From an uncultured Oceanobacter sp. (lineage in GTDB: Bacteria > Pseudomonadota > Gammaproteobacteria > Pseudomonadales > Oceanobacteraceae): a DNA stretch of 64,000 nucleotides. The stretch covers positions 1 to 64,000 of the forward strand of contig CAJXTI010000002.1 of the NCBI GenBank assembly GCA_913061185.1, in the 5' to 3' direction. How positions within the stretch are numbered: position 1 is the stretch's first letter; each line of letters begins with the position of its first letter. Below are positions 37,915 to 47,195 of the stretch, one piece after another. The notes beneath the pieces are model-generated. The model had not been told where the DNA came from and ran no database searches. It saw only the letters and a list, made by a program, of their open reading frames with translations. The translations under genes were made by a program, and so were the position numbers.

Positions 37915-37933
37915 GGACGCCCTAGGGGCGTCC
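37915..37933 (+). terminator. Hairpin after puuB
   Basis: GGACGCCC / GGGCGTCC with a TAG loop, 25 bp past the puuB stop. No T-run follows; probable mRNA 3' end or weak terminator. Confidence 0.45.
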
Positions 37934-37944
37934 GGGCATCTATC

Positions 37945-37988
37945 CATCAACTACTCATCAACTACTCATTAACTAGCCATCAACGACT
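37945..37988. repeat. Tandem repeat, 11 bp x 4
   Basis: Two exact copies of CATCAACTACT followed by two degenerate ones (CATTAACTAGC, CATCAACGACT), directly after the puuB hairpin. Noncoding. Confidence 0.85.
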
Positions 37989-38063
37989 GATCAGCAATCT
38001 CAACAACGACTCAGCAGCAACCAATCCACGTATCATGCTGAACCGGCCATCCACCTTGCGCGC

Positions 38064-38285
38064 TCAATAGGTTGAATTGGGCGTGGTGGAGGGGTTGATA
38101 TCGCCGTACGCCTCTTCTGGGTCGACGTCATTGTCCAGTAACACCTCTCTGACAGCAGCAACCTGATCCAGCACGATCTGGTAACGATCGCCATATTCAT
38201 ATTTGGTCACTTCAATAGCCTTGGGCATATAGGTAAAGGCGATTTTTAATGCCTGTAATGCCGCTTCATTCATCTTGTCACTCAT
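38064..38285 (-). CDS. Small conserved-looking protein of unknown function
   Basis: A 73-residue acidic soluble protein with no signal peptide or membrane segment; residues 5-55 look helical ('NEAALQALKIAFTYMPKAIE', 'YQIVLDQVAAVREVL') and the tail is Pro/Thr/Ser-rich. I do not recognise the family. The start at 38285 is strongly supported by GAGGAGG upstream, and a reading to 38399 lacks such a site. It is divergent from the trimethylamine monooxygenase gene and may share its control region. Confidence 0.65.
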   Translation of the reverse strand: MSDKMNEAALQALKIAFTYMPKAIEVTKYEYGDRYQIVLDQVAAVREVLLDNDVDPEEAYGDINPSTTPNSTY

Positions 38286-38508
38286 ACAAGGTACCTCCTC
38301 TGGCTTGGTGTAATGCCTGTTTGTGAGTCCCCTCACTGTGACGGAAGTTGCCAGGCTTGACCAGCTTGTGCGTATTTCCGGCCTTCCCCAACCCGACACT
38401 TACCCCCGACCTATCCCCTTTTGCTTACCCTCACGGGGGAATACCCCTGATGCATCAATCGTCATAAATTTTTCCCCACAATAATTTTTCTGTAGCAGGA
38501 GAAAACAC

Positions 38509-39888
38509 ATGACCCAACGCGTTGCGATTATTGGCGCTGGCCCCAGTGGTCTGGCCCAATTGCGAGCTTTCCAGTCTGCCCAAGCCAAGGGGGCCGACAT
38601 TCCTGAACTGGTGTGTTTCGAGAAACAAACCGATTGGGGTGGCCAGTGGAACTACACCTGGCGCACCGGCCTGGACAAAAACGGCGAACCGGTACCCAGC
38701 TCCATGTACCGCTACCTGTGGTCAAACGGCCCGAAAGAAGCGCTGGAATTTGCCGACTACAGCTTCGACGAGCACTTCGGCAAAGCCATCGCCTCCTACC
38801 CGCCACGGGAAGTACTGTGGGATTACATCAAGGGCCGGGTCGAAAAAGCCGACGTGCGCAAGTACATCCGCTTTAACTCTCCGGTTCGTCATATTGAATA
38901 CAACGTAGCCAGCGACAATTTCACCGTGTCTGTTCACGACCACAACGAAGACAGGGTTTATGAGGAAGACTTTGACTTCGTGGTGGTCGCCAGCGGTCAC
39001 TTTTCGACCCCATACGTACCGGAATATCCTGGCTTCGACAGCTTTGGCGGTCGCATCCTGCACGCCCACGACTTCCGCGATGCACTGGAATTCAAGGACA
39101 AGGACATTTTGGTGGTCGGCTCCAGCTACTCCGCCGAGGATATTGGCTCCCAGTGTTACAAATACGGCGCCCGCTCGATTACCTCCTGCTACCGCAGTGC
39201 GCCGATGGGCTACAAATGGCCCGCCAACTGGGAAGAAAAACCGGCCATGACCCACGTTGACGTCAATACCGTATTCTTCTCCGATGGCAGCAGCAAAAAA
39301 ATCGACGCCATTATCCTCTGTACCGGCTACCTGCACTCCTTCCCCTTCCTGCCAGAAGCCCTGCGCCTGAAAACCAACAACCGCCTGTGGCCACTGGGTC
39401 TGTACAAAGGCGTAGCGTGGGAAGAAAACACCAAGCTGTTTTACCTCGGCATGCAAGACCAGTGGTACAGCTTCAACATGTTTGATGCCCAAGCCTGGTA
39501 TGCCCGCGACCTGATCATGGGGCGCATTCCCATGCCCTCGAAAGAAACAATGAAAGCCCACAGCGCGTTGTGGCGCGAGAACGAACTCAAGCTGGTAACC
39601 GACAAGGAAAACTACGAGTTCCAGGGGGCCTACATTCAGGAACTGATCGACGAAACCGATTACCCCAGCTTCGACATCCCGGCAGTGAACGAAACCTTCC
39701 TGCAATGGAAGAAGCACAAGAAGCAAGACATCATGAAATTCCGCGACTACTCCTTCCCTTCCGTTATAACCGGTACGCCGTCACCGGCGCACCACACCCC
39801 CTGGTTGTATGCACTGGACGACTCGCTGGAAGCCTACCTCAGCGACGAACCCAAGCCGGAAGAAATACGGCACGCGGCGGGCGAATAA
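38509..39888 (+). CDS. tmm: Trimethylamine monooxygenase (flavin-containing monooxygenase)
   Basis: A 459-residue NADPH- and FAD-dependent monooxygenase. FAD motif '[14 protein letters not shown]' at residues 5-18, FMO mark '[11 protein letters not shown]' near 181, NADPH-binding '[12 protein letters not shown]' near 203. Runs such as '[20 protein letters not shown]' near 64 and '[15 protein letters not shown]' near 90 match bacterial trimethylamine monooxygenases of Methylocella and roseobacters as I remember them, which oxidise trimethylamine to its N-oxide. An AGGAG ribosome site is 8 bp before the ATG. It is followed by a small cupin gene; no Tdm demethylase gene is nearby, so the further path of the N-oxide is not visible. 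Confidence 0.85.
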   Translation: MTQRVAIIGAGPSGLAQLRAFQSAQAKGADIPELVCFEKQTDWGGQWNYTWRTGLDKNGEPVPSSMYRYLWSNGPKEALEFADYSFDEHFGKAIASYPPREVLWDYIKGRVEKADVRKYIRFNSPVRHIEYNVASDNFTVSVHDHNEDRVYEEDFDFVVVASGHFSTPYVPEYPGFDSFGGRILHAHDFRDALEFKDKDILVVGSSYSAEDIGSQCYKYGARSITSCYRSAPMGYKWPANWEEKPAMTHVDVNTVFFSDGSSKKIDAIILCTGYLHSFPFLPEALRLKTNNRLWPLGLYKGVAWEENTKLFYLGMQDQWYSFNMFDAQAWYARDLIMGRIPMPSKETMKAHSALWRENELKLVTDKENYEFQGAYIQELIDETDYPSFDIPAVNETFLQWKKHKKQDIMKFRDYSFPSVITGTPSPAHHTPWLYALDDSLEAYLSDEPKPEEIRHAAGE

Positions 39889-40049
39889 CCCTGGCCAATG
39901 CGCAGGAGGAAACTTGACCCCGATACCGCACCAATAGCGCACCTATAGCGCACCCCAGCGGCGGCAAGTCACCTCCTGCACGAACATATCGGGTTCCCAC
40001 TGTCTGTGTGAGAGCCAAAGTGAAGCGTTTTTCAACACGAGAGCACCCC

Positions 40050-40397
40050 ATGACCATCACCAAAATTCCCGCCCCCTCCGTTGACGTCATTACCGACGAT
40101 CTGGCGGGATGGACCAAAGCCGAAGGCAATCCAACCATGAAAACCTGGATTGAATACACCGCCCCGGACGGATCCATGATCGCCGGATGGTGGGAAGCCA
40201 CACCCGGTACCTACTACGCCGAATACTCCGGCTGGGAATTTGTTCACCTGATCGAGGGCAAGGCGATCATCACCCCGGACGGCGGCGAACCGGTGGAAGT
40301 TGGCCCTGGCGATGCCTTTATCTTTGAAGCCGACTTCAAAGGTTTCTGGAAAATTGTCGAACCGATCAAAAAGCACTTTACGATCAAACTGAAGTAA
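40050..40397 (+). CDS. Small cupin protein (DUF861 / cupin_3 type)
   Basis: A 115-residue single-domain cupin. 'TAPDGSMIAGWWEATPGTYY' and 'GWEFVHLIEGKAIITPDGGE' followed by 'VGPGDAFIFEADFKGFWKIV' match the cupin_3 group, related to ureidoglycine aminohydrolase and to cupins found beside amine catabolic genes. The usual metal His residues are mostly absent, so it may be a binding or sensory protein, not an enzyme. GAGAG precedes the ATG at 40050. It follows tmm by 161 bp on the same strand. Confidence 0.8.
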   Translation: MTITKIPAPSVDVITDDLAGWTKAEGNPTMKTWIEYTAPDGSMIAGWWEATPGTYYAEYSGWEFVHLIEGKAIITPDGGEPVEVGPGDAFIFEADFKGFWKIVEPIKKHFTIKLK

Positions 40398-40414
40398 CAA
40401 CCGGCTTTCTGGGC

Positions 40415-40432
40415 GCGGGCCGCCGGGCCCGC
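40415..40432 (+). terminator. Hairpin after the cupin gene
   Basis: GCGGGCC / GGCCCGC with a GCCG loop, 18 bp past the stop. No T-run follows; probable end of the tmm-cupin transcript. Confidence 0.5.
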
Positions 40433-40464
40433 ACAACTCTCTTCGTGTTATTCCTTGCCAGCAG

Positions 40465-40523
40465 CAACATCTCAGACTGCAACATCTCAGACTGCAACAC
40501 CTCAAACTGCACTCTTCAGGCTG
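40465..40523. repeat. Tandem repeat, 15 bp x 4
   Basis: Two exact copies of CAACATCTCAGACTG, one with two changes (CAACACCTCAAACTG) and a fourth, shorter and degenerate. Noncoding. Confidence 0.9.
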
Positions 40524-40680
40524 CGACATTTAAGTGCCCACCTGCTGCACCCGCGCACCAACCATAAGCACCCACGACCAAGACACTGGCTCAAAACGTC
40601 CCCCTCCCTCACAATTAACCGTCATACACAGCGCCCGAATGCCCATAAAATCAGGCAATTAAATAAAGCCTGGCAATCTC

Positions 40681-40728
40681 GTCCACTTGGTCAGGATTTT
40701 GCTAATTGAAAATACTGTCCAAACGGTC
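40681..40728. promoter_or_regulatory. Two GTCC-N4-GGTC operator-like sites before the BMP gene
   Basis: GTCCACTTGGTC (40681-40692) and GTCCAAACGGTC (40717-40728) are spaced exactly 36 bp apart. They share the N4 spacing and GGTC half of the sites in the xdh/importer control region. A weak promoter (TTGGTC at 40687, AATACT at 40711) would be overlapped or flanked by them, which would suit repression. Confidence 0.4.
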
Positions 40729-40780
40729 AATTTTTTAAAAAAATCAGGCAATGTCACTTGCCGCAACAGGAGAAGGACGG

Positions 40781-41872
40781 ATGAAACGACGTCAATTTCA
40801 CAAGCTGATCAGCGGTCTGGCCGCCGGAACCCTGATGGCTGCCCTCGCTATTCCCGCAGCATTTGCCGCAGACCCGCTCAAAGTCGGTTTCGTTTACGTC
40901 GGCCCGATTGGCGACCATGGCTGGTCTTACCAGCACGATCAGGGCCGCCTGTCGGTTGAAAAGTATTTTGGTGACAAGGTCAAAACCACCTACGTTGAAA
41001 ACGTCGCCGAAGGTGCCGATGCCGAGCGCGTTATCCGCAACCTCGCCAAAACCGGTCACGACCTGATCTTCACCACCTCGTTCGGTTTTATGAACCCGAC
41101 GCTGAAAGTCGCCAAGCAATTCCCCAAAGTAAAATTTGAACACGCCACCGGCTACAAGATGGCCGACAATATGGGCACCTACGTCTCCACCACCTACGAA
41201 GGCCGCTACATTGCCGGTTACGTTGCCTCCCAGGTGACCAAGTCCAACAAAATCGGCTATATCGCCTCCTTCCCGATTCCGGAAGTCATCCGCGATATCG
41301 ACACCGTGCAACTGGCACTGGCCAAGTACAATCCGAAAGCCGAACTGAAAATCATCTGGGTCAACAGCTGGTTTGATCCAGGTAAAGAAGCCGACGCCGC
41401 CAACGCCATGATGGATCAGGGTGTCGACGTGATACTGCAGCACACCGACAGCCCGGCAGCCATGCAGGCGGCTGAACGCCGTGGAGCCTACGCCGTGGGT
41501 CAGGCATCCGACATGTCCTCGTTCGGCCCGAATGCCCACCTGCTGTCCGTCGTCGACGAATGGGGCCCGCACTACATCAACACCGTCAAAGCGGTGATGG
41601 ATGGCAGCTGGACGGCTTCCGCCCACGTGGAAGGCATGAAAGAAGGCGCGATTGTGATTCCCGGCTTTAACAAAAGCATTCCGGCGGATGTGGTCGCCAA
41701 AGCCAAGGAGCTGATCGAAGGCATCAAGGACGGCAGCGTCTACCCCTTCACCGGCCCATTGAAGGACAACAAAGGCGAGCTGAAAGTACCGGCTGGCACC
41801 AAGCTGACGTTCGCCGATCTGGAAAAAATGGACTGGTATGTTGAAGGCATTCAGGCCGACATTCCGAAATAA
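40781..41872 (+). CDS. BMP-family purine/nucleoside-binding protein (Tat-exported)
   Basis: A 363-residue periplasmic binding protein of the basic membrane protein (PnrA/BmpA) family. The N-terminus 'MKRRQFHKLISGLAAG' has the twin-arginine pattern R-R-x-F-x-K before a hydrophobic stretch and an A-F-A cleavage site, so Tat export is likely. The mature part starts 'LKVGFVYVGPIGDHGWSY', with 'FEHATGYKMADNMGTY' near 125 and 'DVILQHTDSPAAMQAAE' near 218. Bacterial relatives bind purines or nucleosides; it is the best partner for the ABC importer at 16842-20447. AGGAGAAGGA precedes the ATG. Confidence 0.9.
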   Translation: MKRRQFHKLISGLAAGTLMAALAIPAAFAADPLKVGFVYVGPIGDHGWSYQHDQGRLSVEKYFGDKVKTTYVENVAEGADAERVIRNLAKTGHDLIFTTSFGFMNPTLKVAKQFPKVKFEHATGYKMADNMGTYVSTTYEGRYIAGYVASQVTKSNKIGYIASFPIPEVIRDIDTVQLALAKYNPKAELKIIWVNSWFDPGKEADAANAMMDQGVDVILQHTDSPAAMQAAERRGAYAVGQASDMSSFGPNAHLLSVVDEWGPHYINTVKAVMDGSWTASAHVEGMKEGAIVIPGFNKSIPADVVAKAKELIEGIKDGSVYPFTGPLKDNKGELKVPAGTKLTFADLEKMDWYVEGIQADIPK

Positions 41873-41918
41873 CAGATAGAGAATGACCACCAAGAATACC
41901 GCTCGGTTAGCTGGTATT

Positions 41919-41965
41919 ACCCGCCCGACCTCTTATCGCCTGACGAGAGGCGGGTGGGTTTTTTT
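41919..41965 (+). terminator. Terminator after the BMP gene
   Basis: ACCCGCC (41919-41925) pairs with GGCGGGT (41949-41955); further pairing GACCTC/GAGAG occurs inside, and a run of seven T residues follows after GGG. Confidence 0.75.
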
Positions 41966-41980
41966 ATTGGATTACCACTT

Positions 41981-42955
41981 ATGAATATTCCGCTCATTGA
42001 TATTGCGCCCCTGTACCAGGACAACCCGACCGGCAAACTCAGCGTAGCCAACGCCATCGACCACGCTTGCCAGCACAGCGGCTTCTTTTACATCCAGGGC
42101 CACCCCATCAGCCGCGAACGTATCGCCGCCATGCGTCAGCTGGCGCAAGACTTTTTCGCCCTGCCCGCCGCAGAAAAGCTCAAAATCAACATCCAGCTCT
42201 CCGCCAACCACCGGGGTTATGGTGAAACCGCCGCCGAACAACTCAACCCGAGCCAACCCGGCGACTGGAAAGAATCTTACGACATGGGCCTCAACCTGCC
42301 CGTAGATCACGAGCTGATTGGCCCCGAACGACCGCTCTACGGCCCCAATCAGTACCCTACCGCCATACCCGAGTTCCAGCGCCGCATGGAAACCCACTAC
42401 TGGGACATGCTGGCACTGGGCAAAAAAATCCTCAGCGCGCTGGCCCTGGCCCTCGGCATCGACGAAACTTTCTTCGATAACAAATTCGACCACCCGCTCA
42501 GCGTACTGCGCTTCCTGCACTACCCGTCACGCCCGACAACAGATAAACAGGCCGCTATCGGAGCCGGTGCCCACAGCGACTACGGCTGCATCACTATTTT
42601 GTGGCAAGACGAAATCGGCGGCCTGCAAGTACAAGACGTCAACGGACGCTGGATAGATGCCCCGCCGATAGCCAACACCTTCGTGATCAACATCGGCAAT
42701 ATGATGGCGCGTTGGAGTAACGACCGTTATAAGTCCACCCCGCACCGGGTCTACAGCCCATCGGGGGCCGAGCGTTATTCCATGCCGTTTTTTGTCGAAC
42801 CGGATTTTGATACCGACGTCAGCTGTTTACCAAACTGCGCCGCCGCCGGTGACACACCGAAATACGCGCCGATATCCGCCGGTGACTGGATGATCTACTG
42901 CTTCAACAACACCTATGCCTATCGGGCGGAAGAATATCAGCAAGAAGAAACCTGA
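41981..42955 (+). CDS. 2-oxoglutarate/Fe(II) oxygenase, isopenicillin N synthase family
   Basis: A 324-residue non-heme iron oxygenase. N-terminal DIOX_N part begins 'NIPLIDIAPLYQDN'; the iron ligands are His and Asp of 'GAHSDYGCITIL' near residue 193 and the His of 'STPHRVYSPSG' near 250, and 'RYSMPFF' supplies the R-x-S that binds 2-oxoglutarate. The substrate is unknown. Neighbours suggest purine or amine metabolism. The ATG at 41981 comes 15 bp after the terminator T-run and has no clear ribosome site; a GTG at 41954 would lie within the terminator and is less likely. Confidence 0.88.
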   Translation: MNIPLIDIAPLYQDNPTGKLSVANAIDHACQHSGFFYIQGHPISRERIAAMRQLAQDFFALPAAEKLKINIQLSANHRGYGETAAEQLNPSQPGDWKESYDMGLNLPVDHELIGPERPLYGPNQYPTAIPEFQRRMETHYWDMLALGKKILSALALALGIDETFFDNKFDHPLSVLRFLHYPSRPTTDKQAAIGAGAHSDYGCITILWQDEIGGLQVQDVNGRWIDAPPIANTFVINIGNMMARWSNDRYKSTPHRVYSPSGAERYSMPFFVEPDFDTDVSCLPNCAAAGDTPKYAPISAGDWMIYCFNNTYAYRAEEYQQEET

Positions 42956-43102
42956 CCGCCAGATTCAATACCAAAACAGCCCCAAGCAGGGTGTTAGTAA
43001 CGAAGCGTAGTACACCGTTATCAGCTCCCCTGGATGGCGCTGCGCTTATTCAGGCAACGTGCTGTTGAAGGGAATTTATTGCCAATTCAGCGCGGTACAC
43101 CA

Positions 43103-46100
43103 TCAAGCTGGTCCAGCGTGTTGCTTACCCTTGCGTCGCAAGGCCCGGTAAATTTTGCTGATCAGATCATCGGTGGCTAATTGACGAAACTCCGGGTCAG
43201 CCATCAAGCGGCCAAATATTTCTTCGTTGTCATCCATGCGGTCGATGATCAGTCCTTCAAATGTCTTTTCAAACACATAACGAAAATCATCTTCAGTATT
43301 GGCCTGAGCAGCTTCTCGCAAGTCGGCGTTTTCGATGGCTTCTTGTTGAATCTGGTCGAAAAACAGCTGATCCGCCTCGGTAAAGTGGGTGCCAAAACGT
43401 ACGTTAAGTTGCTCCACCAATTCCGAAAGCGGTACGTACTCTTCTTCGGAGCGTCCGGTGCCAACCTCATCCGGGCCACCAATGCGGTCGGAATCGCCGC
43501 TTTTCAGATCAATCTGGCCTTCGCTGATTTTTTGCAGGCGGTAATATTCCAGCTCGACGTCGTCGTCCAACTTGTAGGCTGGGCCGCTTTCATTACGTGG
43601 TAGTTTGTTGAGTAAAAAGCGCAGATAGCTGTACCACTGTTCCAGGTCAGAGTCCTGATACGGAATTACCTGAGACAGGAATCCGTACATATTGCGGAAA
43701 TTCACGCACAGACCTTTACAGTCTGCCTGCTCGTCCTCTGGTAATTCTTTGAAGCGTTCGATGGCCTTGTCGAGGATGGCGTTCATACGGGCGTGGTCGT
43801 GCTTGCTTTCCTTGCGTTTGGGCAGGAAATACACCTGACAGAAGGCTTCAATCTCTTCGTTGCGCAGCACACGGGTTTCTTCAATCTGGTGCTGTAACCG
43901 ATACAGATGCTGCGGGTCGGTCAGGTCATCCGCTTCAGTCTGATCGTAATAGGGTTTGAAGGCTTCGTAGATTTCTTCTTCGGTATTACGAAAGTCCAGT
44001 ACGAAGGTGTCTTCCTTGCCGGTACTGGTACGATTCAGCCGTGACAGGGTTTGCACCGCCTGAATGCCTGACAGCTTTTTGTCCACATACATGGTGTGTA
44101 ACAGCGGCTGATCAAAACCGGTCTGGTATTTCTCGGCTACCAACAGCACCTGAAAATCATCGCTGTCGAAGCGTTCCGGTAATTCGCTTTCCTTGATGCC
44201 ACCGTTCATGCCGGTTTCAGTCCAGCTTTTATCAGGGCAGTCCGGGTCAGTCACTGAACCGGAAAATGCCACCAGAGAACGCACATCGGTATAACCCTTG
44301 TTACTGATGTAGCGGTCGAATTCCTGTTTGTAACGCACCGCATGCAAGCGCGAGCCAGTGACGACCATGGCCTTGGCGCGGCCACCGATTTTATGGCGAA
44401 CGTGGGTGCGGAAATGCTCCACCATGACCTCGGTTTTCTGGCCCAGGTTGTAGGCGTGTAAATCCAGAAAACGCGCCAGTGCTTTGGCGGCTTTCTTGCG
44501 CTCTACATGCGGGTCGTCTTCGGTGTCCTGGGTAAGACGGAAATAGGTGGTAAAGGTGGTGTAGTGCTTGAGCACATCGTGGATAAAACGCTCTTCGATG
44601 GCCTGACGCATGCTGTAGTGATGGAACGGCGCTTCGCCATTTGGGCCGGGTTCATCAAACACCTTGAGGGTTTTGTATTTGGGCGTGGCGGTAAACGCGA
44701 AAAAGCTCAGATTCGGCTGTTTGCCACGTTTCATCAGGCAGCGCACCACTTCTTCCATACGGTCCTGTTCGTCTTCCATACGGCCCTGATCGTTTTCCGG
44801 TAACGCCTCATCGGCATCCAGATCCAGCCCTTGTTCTGCTGCATATTGCGCGGCCGCTTCCTGAATACCATCACGGTTGAGTACACCTTTCAGATCCATG
44901 GCGCTCTCGCCGGATTGCGAACTGTGGGCTTCATCCACAATCACCGCAAAGCGTTTGCCCTGGGTACTGATGGCTAAATCCGGGTGATCCTTGTTGGCCT
45001 GCGCCGACTTTTGATTGAGCTTGTCGAGGGTTTCGGCCACAAAAGGGAATTTCTGCAAGGTGCTGATAATAATCGGCGTGCCGTCGCTCAACGCCTGCAC
45101 CAGCTGGCGGGTGTCTTCGTCGATTTTTTGCACCACGCCATGTTTGTGATCGAACTGGAAAATGGTTTTTTGCAGTTGCTGATCCAACACCCGGCGGTCG
45201 GTGATCACAATCACCGAGTTGAACACCCGTTCGTCATCGGCGTTATGCAAATTACTTAACCGGTGCGCCAGCCAGGCGATGGAGTTGGACTTGCCGGAAC
45301 CAGCAGAATGCTGCACCAGATAGTTATGACCCGCACCGTTTTGCTGGCTATGAGAGACCAGGTTACGCACCACCTGCAGCTGGTGATAACGTGGAAAGAT
45401 CATGGCCTCGCGGGTAATTTTCTGGATCTTGCCGTCTTTCAGGATGCGCTTGTCGTCTACCTGCAAATGCATAAAGCGGCCAAGAATATCCAGCAGGCTG
45501 TCCGGGCCTAATACCTCGCGCCACAGATAAGCGGTTTTGTAATCGTCTTCAACAGTCGGATTACCAGCCCCACAGGCTTTTTCACCGGGGTGTGAACCCC
45601 GGTTAAAGGGCAGGAAGAAGGTTTTATAGCCACTCAGACGGGTGGTCATAATCACCTGATCTTCATCGACGCCAAAATGCACCAGGGTGCGTTTTTTGAA
45701 CTCGAACAACAGCTCGCGATGATCACGATCCTGCTTGTATTGCTGTTTGGCCTGCTCGGTGCTCCAGCCGCCGGGCAAGCGGCTTTTCAGCTCCAGTGTG
45801 GCGATGGGCAAACCATTCAGGAACAGCACCATATCCAGCGAATTCTTGTTGGCTTCGCTGTAATACAACTGGCGCGTCACACTCAGGCGGTTTTTATGGT
45901 ACAGATCCCAGCTGGCCGGGTTCTTCTGGTTATTGGGAGCAAACAGCGCTACCCGAAACTTCTTGCCATAGACCTTGAAGCCCTGCCGCAGCACCTTGAG
46001 CATGCCCTTGATCGCCAGTTCCTTGGTCAGACCGTCCAGTACAATGGCAGCGGTTTTGTCTTTGTGGATCTTCTCCAGTGTTTGCCACACCAGCGGCTGG

Positions 46101-46246
46101 GTACGCTGGATAAACGCCAGTACCTGTGCTGGCTCCAGCGCCAGGGATTTATCAAATTCGCTGTTTGACCCCGGTTGATAACCCTGATCCAGCAAGGCCT
46201 GTTCAATATCGGCTTCAAAGCGTTCTTCAGAATGGCGTTTGCTCAT
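43103..46246 (-). CDS. hsdR: Type I restriction enzyme, HsdR subunit
   Basis: A 1047-residue restriction and translocation subunit. The N-terminal nuclease domain has 'DMVLFLNGLPIATLELKSR' near residue 135 (D...E-x-K), the motor domain has Walker A 'HSAGSGKSNSIAWLAH' near 310 and the DEAD-box variant 'VIVDEAHSSQSG' near 435, and the C-terminal region is helical. It looks full length. Its start overlaps the dinD stop by 4 bp, so it ends the first type I operon. Without a working HsdM, the complex is not expected to cut. Confidence 0.95.
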   Translation of the reverse strand: MSKRHSEERFEADIEQALLDQGYQPGSNSEFDKSLALEPAQVLAFIQRTQPLVWQTLEKIHKDKTAAIVLDGLTKELAIKGMLKVLRQGFKVYGKKFRVALFAPNNQKNPASWDLYHKNRLSVTRQLYYSEANKNSLDMVLFLNGLPIATLELKSRLPGGWSTEQAKQQYKQDRDHRELLFEFKKRTLVHFGVDEDQVIMTTRLSGYKTFFLPFNRGSHPGEKACGAGNPTVEDDYKTAYLWREVLGPDSLLDILGRFMHLQVDDKRILKDGKIQKITREAMIFPRYHQLQVVRNLVSHSQQNGAGHNYLVQHSAGSGKSNSIAWLAHRLSNLHNADDERVFNSVIVITDRRVLDQQLQKTIFQFDHKHGVVQKIDEDTRQLVQALSDGTPIIISTLQKFPFVAETLDKLNQKSAQANKDHPDLAISTQGKRFAVIVDEAHSSQSGESAMDLKGVLNRDGIQEAAAQYAAEQGLDLDADEALPENDQGRMEDEQDRMEEVVRCLMKRGKQPNLSFFAFTATPKYKTLKVFDEPGPNGEAPFHHYSMRQAIEERFIHDVLKHYTTFTTYFRLTQDTEDDPHVERKKAAKALARFLDLHAYNLGQKTEVMVEHFRTHVRHKIGGRAKAMVVTGSRLHAVRYKQEFDRYISNKGYTDVRSLVAFSGSVTDPDCPDKSWTETGMNGGIKESELPERFDSDDFQVLLVAEKYQTGFDQPLLHTMYVDKKLSGIQAVQTLSRLNRTSTGKEDTFVLDFRNTEEEIYEAFKPYYDQTEADDLTDPQHLYRLQHQIEETRVLRNEEIEAFCQVYFLPKRKESKHDHARMNAILDKAIERFKELPEDEQADCKGLCVNFRNMYGFLSQVIPYQDSDLEQWYSYLRFLLNKLPRNESGPAYKLDDDVELEYYRLQKISEGQIDLKSGDSDRIGGPDEVGTGRSEEEYVPLSELVEQLNVRFGTHFTEADQLFFDQIQQEAIENADLREAAQANTEDDFRYVFEKTFEGLIIDRMDDNEEIFGRLMADPEFRQLATDDLISKIYRALRRKGKQHAGPA

Positions 46247-47130
46247 GCGGGCTCATCCTTGTTCTCAGCCGGGTCGTCACGGGTATCAGGCGGCAGCGTG
46301 CGGGTGGTTTTGGCCAGTTTCTTTTCATCGGATTTAACCCGGCGTTCCAGCTTGCTCAAATCTTCCTCCGCCGGTAACTGTTCCGGCTGAATACCGCGCT
46401 GGCCCAGCATATTGCGTACGCTGGTGTTGTTCTGGACATGTTCTGAGGTAATGGCACGCTCACCCTGCAGGTCGGATTGCTGCACATTGTGGTTGGTCAT
46501 TTCGGTGGCCAGGTTCTTGGCCGCGATGGTCAGGGTTGGCAGAAAATCGGCTAGTGGCCGTGTTTTGACGATGCCGTATCTGTCTTTCATGGCCTGCGTG
46601 GTGTGGCCGCCAAACAGGGCCTGATCACCGCGAGAGCGAATTCGGCCAAAGCCCTGATTATCGACACCGCGTTCAAAAATATTCTGCGACAGGGCCTTTT
46701 CAGATTCGCGCAGACGGTCGCGGGCTTCCAGCCGCGCCTGTAAACGCATACGGTCTTCGATCAGCTCCTGTTTGCGGGTCTGTACCGCAAAGTAACTCTG
46801 GGCAAAGGCGATCTCCTGTTTGCGCGGATCACCATTCTGGGCGATCAGATAACAGGCGTAACGGGTGAGCATAAAATCCTCGACTTCACGCTTTGAGCCA
46901 CTGCCCAGGATGACCATTTTCGTGACGCCACGAAAATGGTCTGAAACCGCATGCCCCGTGGCCTCGCAAGAATCCGAGGCGCGCTGGATCGCGGTCTGGA
47001 AGTTCTCCCAGCGGGCATAACCGAGCAGGGGTTGCAGATCGCGGGCAAACCAGAACTCAATGCCTTCGGCATCGGCGCGCTGTACCGCTTCTTCGAGCTG
47101 TTGCTGTAATTGCAGAAGTTGGCTGTCCAT
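46243..47130 (-). CDS. dinD: DinD-like DNA damage-inducible protein
   Basis: A 295-residue protein with a Bro-N-like N-terminal part ('EFWFARDLQPLLGYARWENF', 'VEDFMLTRYACYLIAQNGDP') and the longer DinD body ('GYARWENFQTAIQRA', 'NIFERGVDNQGF'), resembling Escherichia coli DinD, an SOS protein reported to disturb RecA filaments. The ATG at 47130 with AGGGAGA upstream is preferred over one at 47196 that overlaps the toxin stop. Here it sits inside a type I restriction operon, where DinD/Bro-like genes are often found. No LexA box was noticed. Confidence 0.88.
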   Translation of the reverse strand: MDSQLLQLQQQLEEAVQRADAEGIEFWFARDLQPLLGYARWENFQTAIQRASDSCEATGHAVSDHFRGVTKMVILGSGSKREVEDFMLTRYACYLIAQNGDPRKQEIAFAQSYFAVQTRKQELIEDRMRLQARLEARDRLRESEKALSQNIFERGVDNQGFGRIRSRGDQALFGGHTTQAMKDRYGIVKTRPLADFLPTLTIAAKNLATEMTNHNVQQSDLQGERAITSEHVQNNTSVRNMLGQRGIQPEQLPAEEDLSKLERRVKSDEKKLAKTTRTLPPDTRDDPAENKDEPA

Positions 47131-47195
47131 AGTGTTGTCTCCCTGATTGTCCTTATGGGGTGGTTTACTTGTTTGTGAAGAGAGAGGTCCGGTCA

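Larger units (their letters stand above)
40398..40780. other. Intergenic region upstream of the BMP gene
   Basis: About 380 bp with no supported gene. It contains a G+C-rich hairpin, a 15-bp tandem repeat and two operator-like sites, each listed separately. Confidence 0.6.

Noticed and set aside
40465..40523. 15-bp array as a CRISPR
   Set aside because: The copies are directly adjacent without spacers and no cas genes are present.
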